Positions 7,409-15,887 of a stretch of 26,964 bases of DNA are shown one piece after another. The notes beneath the pieces were generated by a model, which was given only the letters and a program-made list of their open reading frames with translations, made no database searches and was not told the origin of the DNA. Source of the stretch: Microcaldota archaeon (GTDB taxonomy: Archaea; Micrarchaeota; Micrarchaeia; Micrarchaeales; Micrarchaeaceae); NCBI GenBank assembly GCA_021810685.1, contig JAJZII010000002.1:1-26964 (forward strand). The letters are read 5' to 3'. A program made the translations under genes and the position numbers. Each line of letters begins with the position of its first letter. Position 1 is the stretch's first letter.

Positions 7409-8050
7409 CTTTTTCCGTTCGCGCACGCCCACACCGCGCGATCTGAGTTCTTCAATAAGCATGTCCGCACCGGAGAACAGGATGCTGTCGATGCCTATGC
7501 GCCGCGCACCCTCCACGTTCACTCTGGAGTCGTCTATGAAGACCACGTCCCCATAGGAGAGATCGATCCCGAACTTCCCCACAATCCGCCCCATGGCGAT
7601 GTCGAATATGCCCTTCTCCGGTTTCGCTATCCCTACGTCGCAAGCCGCCACGAAAACATCTGCGTACTTTGCGAACTTCCTCGTTATCACGGCACCTTCC
7701 GCAGTGGCATTCGTTATGAACGCCACCGGATATCCCTTCTCCCTAAGCGAACCTATCAGGCCAACAACCTCGGGATTGGCCTTCGTGTCCTTGTAGCGCG
7801 CGACCCACTGCACCTCGTCAACGCCTATTCCATACTCGTCTGCTATTCTCTTCTCAAACGTACCGACATCGCTCCTCCCTTCAAGGTAGTCCTTCTCCGC
7901 CGAGACTAGCCTGAGCCGTATCTCCCCCAATTCCTGATCCCCGAAGCTCCTTCCCCGCGCCTCTGCGCATGACACTAGGTATTCCACGTACCCTCCCGAA
8001 CTGTAGTCATTGACCACACCGTCGACATCGAACATGAGCGCCTTTATCAT
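7403..8050 (-). CDS. HAD-superfamily hydrolase (subfamily IA type)
   Basis: This 215-aa protein carries all four haloacid-dehalogenase motifs: motif I DVDGV with nucleophile and acid/base aspartates (D8, D10), motif II in FITNAT, the motif III lysine in GIAKPEKG, and motif IV FIDDSRVN. A helical cap of roughly residues 15-80 follows motif I, so it is a cap-type phosphatase acting on a small phosphorylated metabolite in the cytoplasm; the substrate cannot be read. The start is set at ATG 8048-8050, with GTGAT as ribosome-binding site 4 bases upstream. That GTG (8059) is in frame but fits better as part of the binding site. A minus-strand TATA-like TTTTTTAAG lies at 8095-8103. Confidence 0.88.
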   Translation of the reverse strand: MIKALMFDVDGVVNDYSSGGYVEYLVSCAEARGRSFGDQELGEIRLRLVSAEKDYLEGRSDVGTFEKRIADEYGIGVDEVQWVARYKDTKANPEVVGLIGSLREKGYPVAFITNATAEGAVITRKFAKYADVFVAACDVGIAKPEKGIFDIAMGRIVGKFGIDLSYGDVVFIDDSRVNVEGARRIGIDSILFSGADMLIEELRSRGVGVRERKKA

Positions 8051-8297
8051 AGCAATCACAATGGAGCACTGGCGCTAACCTCTTGTGCGCCCATCTTAAA
8101 AAATGTGCACGCCGATGCGTTCACCGCGTGTAAAGCGCTGCCATGCAAGGGATTTAAAGCGTGTGCGCCCGCCGCTTTTATTCCGTTATTCGCGGCGTGT
8201 TCATCTACTTAATAAATCAGGAAACGCAAAGGTTTACCTTCGGCAATCCGCGTCCGACCACGCGGTCTTTCCTAAAAATCGAAAACAAGGTGCAAGA

Positions 8298-9119
8298 ATG
8301 GAATACCTGCTATTTTACATGAGCCTATCAGAGATGCTGCTCCTGTCCGCCGCCATAGTGGTGCTTGTGCTCCTGGCCGTGAACTGGCTGTTCTCCGCGG
8401 TCTCATCCCGGCTGATTCCGGGATACTACACGCGCAGGAGGTCAACGGGACTGTACGCGAAGCTTGCGGTGTTTGTCGTATTCATGGTGCTTCTTGCCGG
8501 AATCGGCCAGGCGGCGTATCCGCTGTTCCACAGCGTCGCAAACCTCTCTTTCAGAACGCTCAGCATGCTCAACGGCTCCATAACGTCTGTGAGCGGCGCG
8601 CTCAGGAACGCTGCGTCGCCGCAGGGCGTGCAACCGGAAGCCGTCAACGCATCATGGGCATCTGAGTTTCTCGCAAACGCGAGTGCCATGCGCGGATTAG
8701 GCTACTCGGCCTGCCCGAATCTGTCCGCGTTAGCCCTTTCACGCTTCGAGTCGATGACAAACGGTACTAATTACATGATATACGGCGGCGCAACGAATGG
8801 AACCGCGCCACGGGGCGAGGTGGTGCTGCATCCCGGGCAATCCTCGCCATCAGAGTACGCGCAGAGCATGCCCTCCGCAATGGCCGCGCAGTGGAGGGAC
8901 ATGGCTTCGTGGAATTATTCCTACGCTGGGTTCTATGCCGGCTATGCCCCGACAGTCATACCCTCTGCATCATGCAACGCTCCGGATCCGTCAGCGGGGC
9001 AGAACCTCCAACAGTTGTATCTCGCAAACGGATGCAACGTTACCGTATCAAGGAGCGCCTTGGTGGTCATCGAGCTCTCACGTTTATGCCAAAGGCCAAA
9101 TTCCCCTGGGCCTTCCTGA
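8298..9119 (+). CDS. Two-TM membrane protein with large outer domain, weakly CAP/SCP-like
   Basis: From ATG 8298 this is a 273-aa protein. The start is supported by AAGGTG 5 bases upstream. The frame is open back to 8103, but that part is basic and unlike protein. Two hydrophobic helices (about residues 8-33 and 48-70) anchor it, and the remaining ~200 residues should lie outside the cell. That part is rich in Ser, Ala and Asn with at least nine N-x-S/T sequons and four cysteines. The pattern of an A-x-x-RF helix, then QWRDM, then a Cys-Asn-Ala-Pro stretch, then ALVVIELS loosely recalls CAP/SCP domains, but this is weak. The last 11 residues (LCQRPNSPGPS) are unlike the rest. A TATA-like CTTAATAAA is at 8208-8216. 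Confidence 0.7.
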   Translation: MEYLLFYMSLSEMLLLSAAIVVLVLLAVNWLFSAVSSRLIPGYYTRRRSTGLYAKLAVFVVFMVLLAGIGQAAYPLFHSVANLSFRTLSMLNGSITSVSGALRNAASPQGVQPEAVNASWASEFLANASAMRGLGYSACPNLSALALSRFESMTNGTNYMIYGGATNGTAPRGEVVLHPGQSSPSEYAQSMPSAMAAQWRDMASWNYSYAGFYAGYAPTVIPSASCNAPDPSAGQNLQQLYLANGCNVTVSRSALVVIELSRLCQRPNSPGPS

Positions 9120-9280
9120 TCCCCAGGATCAATGTTGCGGCCCTGCCCGCCCAACCCCCCAGCATGCGCTGAATAAGCCAATATGCCAAATGACTAGTCC
9201 GTCCGTGCATGCCGCCGGCCAGTAGCTCCAGGGAATGGCGTTTCCATCGTACATCGCTTCCACACGGAGCCGATGCCACG

Positions 9281-9288
9281 TTTAAATA
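9281..9288 (+). promoter_or_regulatory. TATA box for the MIP18/SufT-like gene
   Basis: TTTAAATA lies about 26 bases before the ATG at 9311, so transcription would begin at or next to the start codon (leaderless mRNA). Confidence 0.6.
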
Positions 9289-9310
9289 CCCTTAACACAC
9301 AGTTATATGC

Positions 9311-9616
9311 ATGCACGCGATAACACGCGATGAGGTAGTCACCGCTCTCAAGGGATGCGTTGATCCCGAGATAGGTATAAACATAGTCGATCTCGGTCTG
9401 ATACACTGGATAGGAATAGACGACAAGAACAACATAATCCTACGGCTGACGATGACGAGTCCCATGTGCCCCGTCACAAGCGTCATACTCGCGGACATCG
9501 AGCTCCGCCTGGAGCACATATCCGACGTTGGCGAAGTGAACATAGACCTCGTTTGGGAGCCAGCGTGGACCGCCGAAATGATAACCGAGGAAGTGCGCCT
9601 GGGCATGCAGGTTTAG
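9311..9616 (+). CDS. MIP18/DUF59 (SufT/PaaD-like) Fe-S assembly protein
   Basis: This 101-aa protein is a complete single-domain MIP18-family member. It has the N-terminal motif DPEIGINIVDLGLI (residues 18-31), the conserved cysteine in TSPMCPV (C53) and the C-terminal WEPAWT strand. Family members help mature [Fe-S] proteins, often in or near SUF operons; the rest of the SUF set is 13 kb away here. The ATG at 9311 is preceded by a TATA box but no ribosome-binding site, which fits a leaderless message. Its stop overlaps the end of the converging NDP-kinase-like gene by 4 bases. Confidence 0.92.
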   Translation: MHAITRDEVVTALKGCVDPEIGINIVDLGLIHWIGIDDKNNIILRLTMTSPMCPVTSVILADIELRLEHISDVGEVNIDLVWEPAWTAEMITEEVRLGMQV

Positions 9617-10626
9617 CGTTTCAGCACTTCCCTACTGTATATGCCTATCGCATCATCGGTGTCCTTGTCCTCGGTCGCACCGAACAGGTCGGTGTCCTTG
9701 CCCTGATAGGAAAACCTCGGGTTGTCGAGCGCCTTTACCGCATCGTCATAAGTTATCCCTGAAGCCATCATTCTCTTAAGCATGTTCGGCTGCACCTTGC
9801 CGATGTCCATTCCAATGAGCTTGCCAAAGAAGTTCAGTATCTCGGACATCGCCTCGAACGGTCCCGCCGACAGGTGGACGCAGTTGTTTGAGATGTCCAC
9901 CTTCTCAAAACCGTATTCCGCGGCATGGGAATATAGCATGCCACGTATGGACTCCGGTGCTGCCTTCTCTGGGAATGTCGTGCCAACCAGGGAGTTCCTT
10001 AGCCTGGACCATTCGGTGTCGGAGTGCAGCAGAAGGAGCACTATCTTCCTGTCCTGCTTGGTGAAGTACGCCAGCTGGTTCGGATGGAATCCGTCAACAA
10101 GCACTATCTTCCTGCCCTCCTTCTCGATGAGCCTTACATAAAAGCCGCTCCTCACCTTTATCGATTTCTCCGCGAACCACACCTTGTCAAGGGTGTCTGG
10201 AGTCTCATCCCCGAACCGCTTCAGATACTCGTGCCCTCCCAGCACCTCGAATTCCCCTTCCTCGAGTCCGAAGGCCTTGGTTATTGCGGCCATTGCCTCT
10301 CCGTCCGTTTTGGTCGAGGCCGAGTTCGACATCACGTTGATGTAGCCGTAGTGGCTGCTCATGATGTTGTGCTTTTCGAGTGCGGATCCGCTGACAGCAC
10401 AGATGCCATCGATCCGTGCATCATACTTCCCTATGCTGTCCAGTATGAATTTGACAAGCTTCTCGGTTTCGGCTGCGCTTCCGAGCATGAAGACCTCCGG
10501 CTTCATGAAGAACAGCAGCTCGTTCTTTCTATCGTCCTCGCCGATCTTGGGCTCCTCGATGACGTCCACTCCGCTGCACTTCAGTGCAATCTCCGTTATC
10601 CTACCCGATATTACTGCGGTGTCCAT
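9613..10626 (-). CDS. Nucleoside-diphosphate-kinase-like protein with a large insertion
   Basis: This 337-aa protein contains a split NDP kinase fold. The first strand FFMKPEVF (39-46) carries the family's KP(D/E). The rest of the domain resumes at residue ~196: VLLLL, then RLRNSLVGTTFPEKAAPESIRG (arginines 208, 210 and 228, threonine 216), then NNCVHLSAGPFEAMSE, with the phosphohistidine expected at H251. Canonical enzymes are ~150 aa with ~55 residues between these parts; here ~150 separate them, and a ~70-residue tail follows. The chemistry residues appear intact, so phosphate transfer from NTP to NDP is possible, but the insertion suggests another substrate or partner. It stands next to and divergent from infB; ndk is a common infB neighbour in archaea. 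GGGAG precedes the ATG. Confidence 0.75.
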   Translation of the reverse strand: MDTAVISGRITEIALKCSGVDVIEEPKIGEDDRKNELLFFMKPEVFMLGSAAETEKLVKFILDSIGKYDARIDGICAVSGSALEKHNIMSSHYGYINVMSNSASTKTDGEAMAAITKAFGLEEGEFEVLGGHEYLKRFGDETPDTLDKVWFAEKSIKVRSGFYVRLIEKEGRKIVLVDGFHPNQLAYFTKQDRKIVLLLLHSDTEWSRLRNSLVGTTFPEKAAPESIRGMLYSHAAEYGFEKVDISNNCVHLSAGPFEAMSEILNFFGKLIGMDIGKVQPNMLKRMMASGITYDDAVKALDNPRFSYQGKDTDLFGATEDKDTDDAIGIYSREVLKR

Positions 10627-10702
10627 AAAATCTCCCGTAAAATAGCTTTATATCGTTGCTCTAATATAGTCTATATGGGTTTATAATCCATCGCTGATTA
10701 GC
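10627..10702. promoter_or_regulatory. Divergent promoter region between the NDPK-like gene and infB
   Basis: This 76-base A/T-rich spacer carries TATA-like elements for both sides. For the minus gene, GATATAAAGC (10645-10654) or ACTATATTAG (10661-10670); for infB, CTATATGGG (10671-10679) or TTTATAATCC (10680-10689). The infB start has no ribosome-binding site, so its mRNA is probably leaderless or nearly so. Confidence 0.5.
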
Positions 10703-12463
10703 ATGATACGGCAGCCTATAATATGCGTCATGGGCCATGTAGACCATGGCAAAACCACGTTGCTAGACAAGATACGCAACACCGTTGTCACGCACCGCGA
10801 GGCCGGAGGCATAACGCAGCACATAGGGGCCAGCGAGGTACCGATAGACGTCGTCAGAAGCATAGTCGGCCCAGTGATAGAAAAATCCAACATAAAGATA
10901 ACCATACCTGGGCTCTTGTTCATAGACACGCCGGGACACGAGGCGTTCACGAATCTCAGGAAGAGGGGCGGCTCGGTTGCTGACCTGGCCATACTCGTTG
11001 TTGACGTATCGAAGAGCTTCGAGCCGCAAACGTACGAAGCCATTGACATACTGCGCGAGTACAAGACACCGTTCATACTAGCCGCGAACAAGATCGACCT
11101 GGTCACCGGGTGGCGTCCGCAGGGCACATACTCGTTCATGGAGTCTATGTCAAAGCAGGTCCGCGGCGTTTCAGAAGCGCTCGAAGCGAAGATGTACGAG
11201 CTGGTAGGCAAGATGAGCGAGCTCGGTTTCGAGAGCGAGCGATTCGACAGAGTCAAGGACTTCAAGAAGGAAGTGATAATCGTTCCGGTCAGCGCGAAGA
11301 CTGGGGAGGGGCTTTCCGAGCTGCTCACGTACGCCGCCGGCCTGTCGCAGCGCTTCCTGGAGGCGAGACTGGAGATAGAAGTCAGTGGCCCTGGAAGGGG
11401 CAACATCATAGAGAAGAAGGAGGACAAGGGCCTCGGATCGACCATAGACGTCATACTTTACGATGGCACGCTCGCGGTGAATGACACGATAGCGTTCGCA
11501 ACGCAGGCTGGCATAGCCACTTCAAAGGTGAAGGCCCTGCTAAAGCCTAAGTCACTCCAGGAACTGCGCGAGTCTTCCAGCAAGTTCTTCTACGTGGATT
11601 CCGTGAGCGCCGCGTCTGGGATAAAGGTCAGCGCATCCGGCCTGGACGATGCGCTTCCCGGATCACTCCTGCTGTCCACTTCGGTGCCCAACTATGAGCA
11701 GGAACTCAAGTCCGAGCTAAGTGACATATTCAACGTGGACAAGTCTGGCGTCATAGTGAAGGCGGACACGATGGGCAGCATCGAGGCCATGTCGATGCTC
11801 CTCGGCGCCGAAGGCATAAAGATAAGCAAGAAGGAGATAGGACGAGTGACAAAGCGCGACGTCCTAGACGCGTTCGCCATGCGCGCATCGGATCCGTTCA
11901 GTTCGGTGGTGTTGGCATTCAACGTGCCGATAGACGGAGAGGCCGCGTTGGAGAGCGAGGCGTCAGCCACAAAAGTAATTTCAAGCAACATAATCTACAA
12001 GATAATAGAGGACTACAAGCTCTGGCTCGCCGCGGAGAAGAGGGCAGAGAAGGACGCGGTGGAGAAGGCGCTAGTTTTTCCCGGCGTGGTGAAGGTGCTA
12101 CCGAACTGCTGCTTCCGCGTTTCACACCCCGCGGTGTTCGGGGTTAGTGTCGAGAGGGGCAGGATAAAGCCGTCGTATTCCATGATGAACGAGACGGGAG
12201 AAATCGTGGGGAAGATACGCGAGGTCCAGGACAACGGGATAGGGAAGCAGGAAGCCAAGCCCGGCGAGAGCGTGGCGATCTCGATGGACGATGTCACGTT
12301 CGGTAGGCAGGTGAAGACCAACGATACGCTGTACACGTTCATGAACGATGAGAACGTGCGCGCGCTCCGCTACAAGTTCAAGGACATGTTGAACGACGAC
12401 GAGACGGCTCTGTTGGACAAGATCGCAGAAATCAAGGAGCGCTCTAGGCCGGCATCCGAATGA
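10703..12463 (+). CDS. infB: Translation initiation factor aIF5B (IF2-like GTPase)
   Basis: This 586-aa protein matches the archaeal aIF5B length of about 600. It promotes ribosomal subunit joining in initiation, using GTP. The G domain is complete: G1 GHVDHGKT (11-18), G2 around GGITQHIG (35-42), G3 DTPGHE (75-80), G4 NKID (129-132) and G5 SAKTGEG near 200. Domain II (about 230-320), domain III with DTMGSIEAM (about 355-363), the long linker helix and domain IV with HPAVFGVSVERGRIK follow in the usual order. There is no long N-terminal extension and no intein. The ATG at 10703 lies at the very start of the conserved region. Its neighbour is the divergent NDPK-like gene. Confidence 0.98.
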   Translation: MIRQPIICVMGHVDHGKTTLLDKIRNTVVTHREAGGITQHIGASEVPIDVVRSIVGPVIEKSNIKITIPGLLFIDTPGHEAFTNLRKRGGSVADLAILVVDVSKSFEPQTYEAIDILREYKTPFILAANKIDLVTGWRPQGTYSFMESMSKQVRGVSEALEAKMYELVGKMSELGFESERFDRVKDFKKEVIIVPVSAKTGEGLSELLTYAAGLSQRFLEARLEIEVSGPGRGNIIEKKEDKGLGSTIDVILYDGTLAVNDTIAFATQAGIATSKVKALLKPKSLQELRESSSKFFYVDSVSAASGIKVSASGLDDALPGSLLLSTSVPNYEQELKSELSDIFNVDKSGVIVKADTMGSIEAMSMLLGAEGIKISKKEIGRVTKRDVLDAFAMRASDPFSSVVLAFNVPIDGEAALESEASATKVISSNIIYKIIEDYKLWLAAEKRAEKDAVEKALVFPGVVKVLPNCCFRVSHPAVFGVSVERGRIKPSYSMMNETGEIVGKIREVQDNGIGKQEAKPGESVAISMDDVTFGRQVKTNDTLYTFMNDENVRALRYKFKDMLNDDETALLDKIAEIKERSRPASE

Positions 12464-12542
12464 TCCCCTCGCCGCCGCCCCGTGTTGGACCGGCGAAGTA
12501 ACCCCTGGCTTTAACCGCGTGCAGCTTGCGCCCATTATTTAT

Positions 12543-15500
12543 TCAGGCCTTGCACATCGTGGACTTGCTTATCCAATTGCAGTTGAGCCTGCCGTTGCAC
12601 ACGTTGCCTCCAAGGTCCTGGTTCAGGCTGCTCTGATTCTCAGATCCGAGGGTGCACGCCAGCCCCGCCTTCGAAGACGCATTGAAGTTGTTGTTTCCAA
12701 CGCTGTCCGAGTAAGAGTTTACCAGGTACAATCCTATCGTGCTCTTGCCCATCGCGGTGTTGTTTGCCACGTAGAACTGCTCGCTGCCAGCAATCTCCGC
12801 GCTTATGTTCACGTCCGCGAAGCTGTTGTTATCCACAGTGCCGTACTTTGAGTTCTCGGCCATCACTCCGTACGACGCGTTGTTGAATCTGTTATTGGAG
12901 ATGTCCGGGTACTGTGCCCCGTACACCGATACGGAAACGTTCGCCATGCCTATCGTGTTGTTTATTATCTTGTCGCTTATTCCTGTGGCCACTATCGGGG
13001 TGGTGAAGCCCTTCAGGTAACAGTTCTCCACCTTGATCCCGCTCGAGTTCACCACTCTTACGAAGCTCCCTCCCTTGCTTGCGTAAACGGTGTGGCCATT
13101 GCAGTTTATGACAGTATTGTTTCCCGAACCCATGCTGTTGCTGTATATCGTATAGCATGCCTGCCCGTAAGGATACAGCATGTCGTGCGTGAACGTTATG
13201 TGTGAAGCCGTGTTTATTGCGGCGCACGACGCTTGCAGTTCAGAAGGCGGTATTTCCACGAGCCACACGCACCCCGTTTTGTTGAATCCATTGTTGATGC
13301 CACCCTTCTCCGCGTACATTCCGGAAGAGTCCTTTGCGCAGTAGAAATCCGATCCCGCATTCCCCGCGGCGGTGTTGTTTGCAACCGTATTGTGCAGCGA
13401 GCCCGAAAACGCGAATCCGTAACCTGCGTTCCGCACCGCACTGTCGTAAAGCAGCAGATTGTTGGAGGAGCCGTTGAGCATGAATCCCGCGGATCCGTTG
13501 AGCCCCAAAGACGCCGAGCTGTTGGTCAGAGTGGAGTTTGCAAATCCGAGGAGCCTGAAGCCGCCTGAGGTGAACCTGCTGGCGTGTACGTTGGACAGGC
13601 TGCTGTAGCTCACGTTGTTCATCACAATCGGCGCGTTCGTGTATCCTACTGTTACGTTGTTTATGCTGAGCCTGCTTGATCCCGTCGCGTATACGCCCCT
13701 AGCGAAGTCATTGATGTTGCAATCGGCTATGTTCACGTTGCTGGTTCCGCTCTGCACAGTAATGGCGGTTCCCTTCATGCTGCCCGTTATGTTGAATGAG
13801 GAGCAGTTCAGGTTGACGTTGCTGGCCTTTATGTAAATGCAGCTTCCTGACGCTACCGGCCCTGCCGACAGGGAGTAGTTGCCCGATGCTGTTATGTTGC
13901 CGCATCCGGCCATCATGTACTGGCTCAGCTGCGGCTCCTTGTAGGTGGTGCAAGACGCTCCCCACTTGCAGTCCGTAACGCCGCAACTGTCGCCGCTGAA
14001 TATGTTGAATGTGGATCTGTATGACTGGGCCGAACATGCAAGGTCTGTGTTCGTATTGTTCGCGAATGTGCTGCCGTAGTAGGCGTTGCCCTGCGCCCCG
14101 TTCACGTATGTGCCGTACTCGTTGCCCTTCGCTACCAGCCCGCTGAATGAGACTCCCTGCGTGTCGTTCACGTACGCTCCGTAGGTGTTGTTGCCCACCG
14201 CCGTGTCGCTGACGCTCCCTGCCGTGTCGTTGTTGAAGTACAATCCTGCAGTTCCGCCGTACGCGGTCACCCTGCTGACATTGATATCGAACACCCTGGT
14301 GGTGTTGATCGCCGTGGCGTAGTTCCTGAAATTGCAATTGGATATAGATATGTTGTACGTGGACGCATCAGGGTTTCCAACGGTTATGCCCTGCCCCACA
14401 TTGTATACGCTGCCGTTCCTGCAGTCTATCTGCACGTTCGACGAATTTATCGTGAGACATGCTATGCCCTTCGAGTACGGCAGTGAGAAGTTAACGTATC
14501 CGTCAAGGCTCAGGTTGTTCTCCAGGGTGTACTTGCCTGGTGTGTTTATCCAACCGCAGCTGTATATCTTATTAGACAGCTGTATGGTGCTCAGGTTGAA
14601 CGGTGTGTTGCTGGCCGAGCAAGATGCAAAGTTGCAGTAGTTGTTAACGCTGCACTGCGAGCCCTCGAATCGGTTCGCGCCGCTCTTGCCGTTCTCGCCT
14701 ACACACACCGTGTCTATGGGGTTGTTGAGGAAAGTGTCCGCAGCGAACGTGTTTCCTGAGGAATTTATCACCGCCCCGTAGTATGCATTGTGCTGTATTA
14801 TGTTGTTAAGCACCGTGTTGTTGCCGCCTACCTGCAGTGCTATGCCGCCGCCCTTGCTGGCAACTCCTGTGACGCTGTTGTTCTCAATGGTGTTGTGGTA
14901 CGATCCGAGCAGGTATATGCCGGATATGGTGCCATTCTGCACTCTGCTGTTGCTTACGGTGGACCTAACGCTGCCAGTAAGGTAAATGTCGTACGAAAAC
15001 TTCGACACCCCTATTCCTGTGACTGTTACGTTGGTCGCATTTTCCACTAGTATGCCGTACGTGTACGGTGGCGTTGCCACGTACGGGCCGCTGCCGGTTA
15101 TGTTATTCCCATTTCCTATGAGCTTAACGTTGCTTGTGCGTATGTCTATGCACGCCCCGCCGTTTATGCTCGTGCCTATGTTCTGGCTTATGTAATACGT
15201 GCCGCTGGCGTTTATGACCCTGCATGAGGATATTTTTGACACCTGGATCTGCGGCACCGTGGTCGTGCTCACGGTCACGTTGGGCAGCACCGCTGCCCTG
15301 TGCACCACGAAAAAGTAATAAGCGGCCCCTGCGGCTATAACTATTACCATGGCGGCTATCAGCGGCAGCATGCCGTGCCCTCCCTTGGACTGCGCTGCGT
15401 TCGCGTCTGGCTTGCCGTTTTTGGGCTGTCCCGTCGGAGCCGTCTGTGCGGGCTGGCTGGCCTGAGCCATCTGACTCACTGGTGCCGCCTGCGGCGCATC

Positions 15501-15626
15501 GGCCTGGGGTTGCGTAGTGCCCTGCACCCCCGTCTGCGTCTGGTTGTCCTGCACATTCAGGCTTGTTGTATCCTTCGTGCCGCCTGAAACTCCGCTCCCG
15601 CCATTGCCGTTATCCATCCCTGTCAT
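12543..15626 (-). CDS. Membrane-anchored beta-helix surface protein made of four ~220-aa units
   Basis: This 1027-aa protein is probably a cell-surface protein. Residues 1-85 are a Gln/Pro/Thr/Gly-rich, Cys-free tail, likely cytoplasmic. One hydrophobic helix follows (about 86-108, GMLPLIAAMVIVIAAG) with no signal peptide. The rest is a parallel beta-helix of the NosD/PbH1 type, with Asn ladders and dozens of N-x-S/T sequons. It falls into four units. Each opens with Cys-x-x-Ile-(N/T) then G-x-Y, continues to SNV and Asn/Cys strands, and closes with a Cys cluster. Openings map near 15224, 14558, 13904 and 13226. The start is ATG 15624-15626 with GGAG 9 bases upstream; a TTG nine codons earlier is less likely. 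The family may bind or cleave polysaccharide or only be structural; no catalytic site is evident. Confidence 0.88.
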   Translation of the reverse strand: MTGMDNGNGGSGVSGGTKDTTSLNVQDNQTQTGVQGTTQPQADAPQAAPVSQMAQASQPAQTAPTGQPKNGKPDANAAQSKGGHGMLPLIAAMVIVIAAGAAYYFFVVHRAAVLPNVTVSTTTVPQIQVSKISSCRVINASGTYYISQNIGTSINGGACIDIRTSNVKLIGNGNNITGSGPYVATPPYTYGILVENATNVTVTGIGVSKFSYDIYLTGSVRSTVSNSRVQNGTISGIYLLGSYHNTIENNSVTGVASKGGGIALQVGGNNTVLNNIIQHNAYYGAVINSSGNTFAADTFLNNPIDTVCVGENGKSGANRFEGSQCSVNNYCNFASCSASNTPFNLSTIQLSNKIYSCGWINTPGKYTLENNLSLDGYVNFSLPYSKGIACLTINSSNVQIDCRNGSVYNVGQGITVGNPDASTYNISISNCNFRNYATAINTTRVFDINVSRVTAYGGTAGLYFNNDTAGSVSDTAVGNNTYGAYVNDTQGVSFSGLVAKGNEYGTYVNGAQGNAYYGSTFANNTNTDLACSAQSYRSTFNIFSGDSCGVTDCKWGASCTTYKEPQLSQYMMAGCGNITASGNYSLSAGPVASGSCIYIKASNVNLNCSSFNITGSMKGTAITVQSGTSNVNIADCNINDFARGVYATGSSRLSINNVTVGYTNAPIVMNNVSYSSLSNVHASRFTSGGFRLLGFANSTLTNSSASLGLNGSAGFMLNGSSNNLLLYDSAVRNAGYGFAFSGSLHNTVANNTAAGNAGSDFYCAKDSSGMYAEKGGINNGFNKTGCVWLVEIPPSELQASCAAINTASHITFTHDMLYPYGQACYTIYSNSMGSGNNTVINCNGHTVYASKGGSFVRVVNSSGIKVENCYLKGFTTPIVATGISDKIINNTIGMANVSVSVYGAQYPDISNNRFNNASYGVMAENSKYGTVDNNSFADVNISAEIAGSEQFYVANNTAMGKSTIGLYLVNSYSDSVGNNNFNASSKAGLACTLGSENQSSLNQDLGGNVCNGRLNCNWISKSTMCKA

Positions 15627-15671
15627 TGAATCATTCTCCGCACACGAGCCCAAATTACTTCTGTGCCGAAT

Positions 15672-15683
15672 ACTTTTTATAAT
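15672..15683. promoter_or_regulatory. Shared A/T element between the beta-helix gene and tRNA-Thr
   Basis: ACTTTTTATAAT reads as a TATA box on both strands. On the minus strand (ATTATAAAAAGT) it would start transcription about 20 bases before the beta-helix ATG. On the plus strand it lies about 30 bases before the tRNA 5' end. A second plus-strand A/T stretch (TTTATTTATATA, 15694-15705) is too close to the tRNA to be its box. Confidence 0.5.
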
Positions 15684-15709
15684 GTTTAGAGCATTTATTT
15701 ATATAATGC

Positions 15710-15810
15710 GCCCCGGTAGCTCAGTGGTAGAGCGCTTGTCTCGTAACGCCGCGCCTCAGCGCACGGCCCAGGAAAACAAGAGGTCGAGGGTTCAATTCCC
15801 TTTCGGGGCT
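15710..15810 (+). tRNA. tRNA-Thr(CGU) with a 29-nt intron
   Basis: The mature tRNA would be 72 nt. The acceptor is GCCCCGG/TCGGGGC, the D-arm GCTCAGTGGTAGAGC, the anticodon arm CTTGT-CTCGTAA-ACAAG, the variable loop AGGTC and the T-arm GAGGG-TTCAATT-CCCTT. U73 is the discriminator and no CCA is encoded. The anticodon CGT is at 15742-15744. G1-C72, C2-G71 and U73 are the usual archaeal threonine identity set and the short variable loop excludes serine. The intron lies at the canonical site after base 37. Confidence 0.93.
15746..15774 (+). other. tRNA-Thr intron (canonical 37/38 position)
   Basis: These 29 bases interrupt the anticodon loop. Inside, CCGCGC and GCGCACGG can form a hairpin around CTCA, with one or two bulged bases. 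The central helix of the expected bulge-helix-bulge (anticodon bases against the intron 3' end CAGGA) has a G-U pair and a C-A mismatch, so the splice motif is relaxed. The exact cut may shift by a base without changing the mature sequence. Confidence 0.8.
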
Positions 15811-15887
15811 ATTCCCAGACTAAATGGCATGGAAGGGGCATTCGCCAACGGCAGAACGTCCTGCCGGTTTTCAACGGGTCTTTGCGC

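Noticed and set aside
8103..8297. N-terminal extension of the two-TM protein
   Set aside because: The extra 65 residues are basic and Arg-rich, overlap promoter-like sequence, and ATG 8298 has a good ribosome-binding site.
9080..9172. Possible frameshift at the C-terminus of the two-TM protein
   Set aside because: Neither alternative frame continues with recognisable domain sequence, so no frame change can be supported.
15627..15653. TTG start nine codons upstream for the beta-helix protein
   Set aside because: ATG 15626 has GGAG at proper distance; the upstream part would include that ribosome-binding site.
15710..15810. Reading the tRNA as Ser(CGA) by shifting the intron
   Set aside because: A serine tRNA needs a long variable arm; this one has five bases, and the acceptor and U73 fit threonine.
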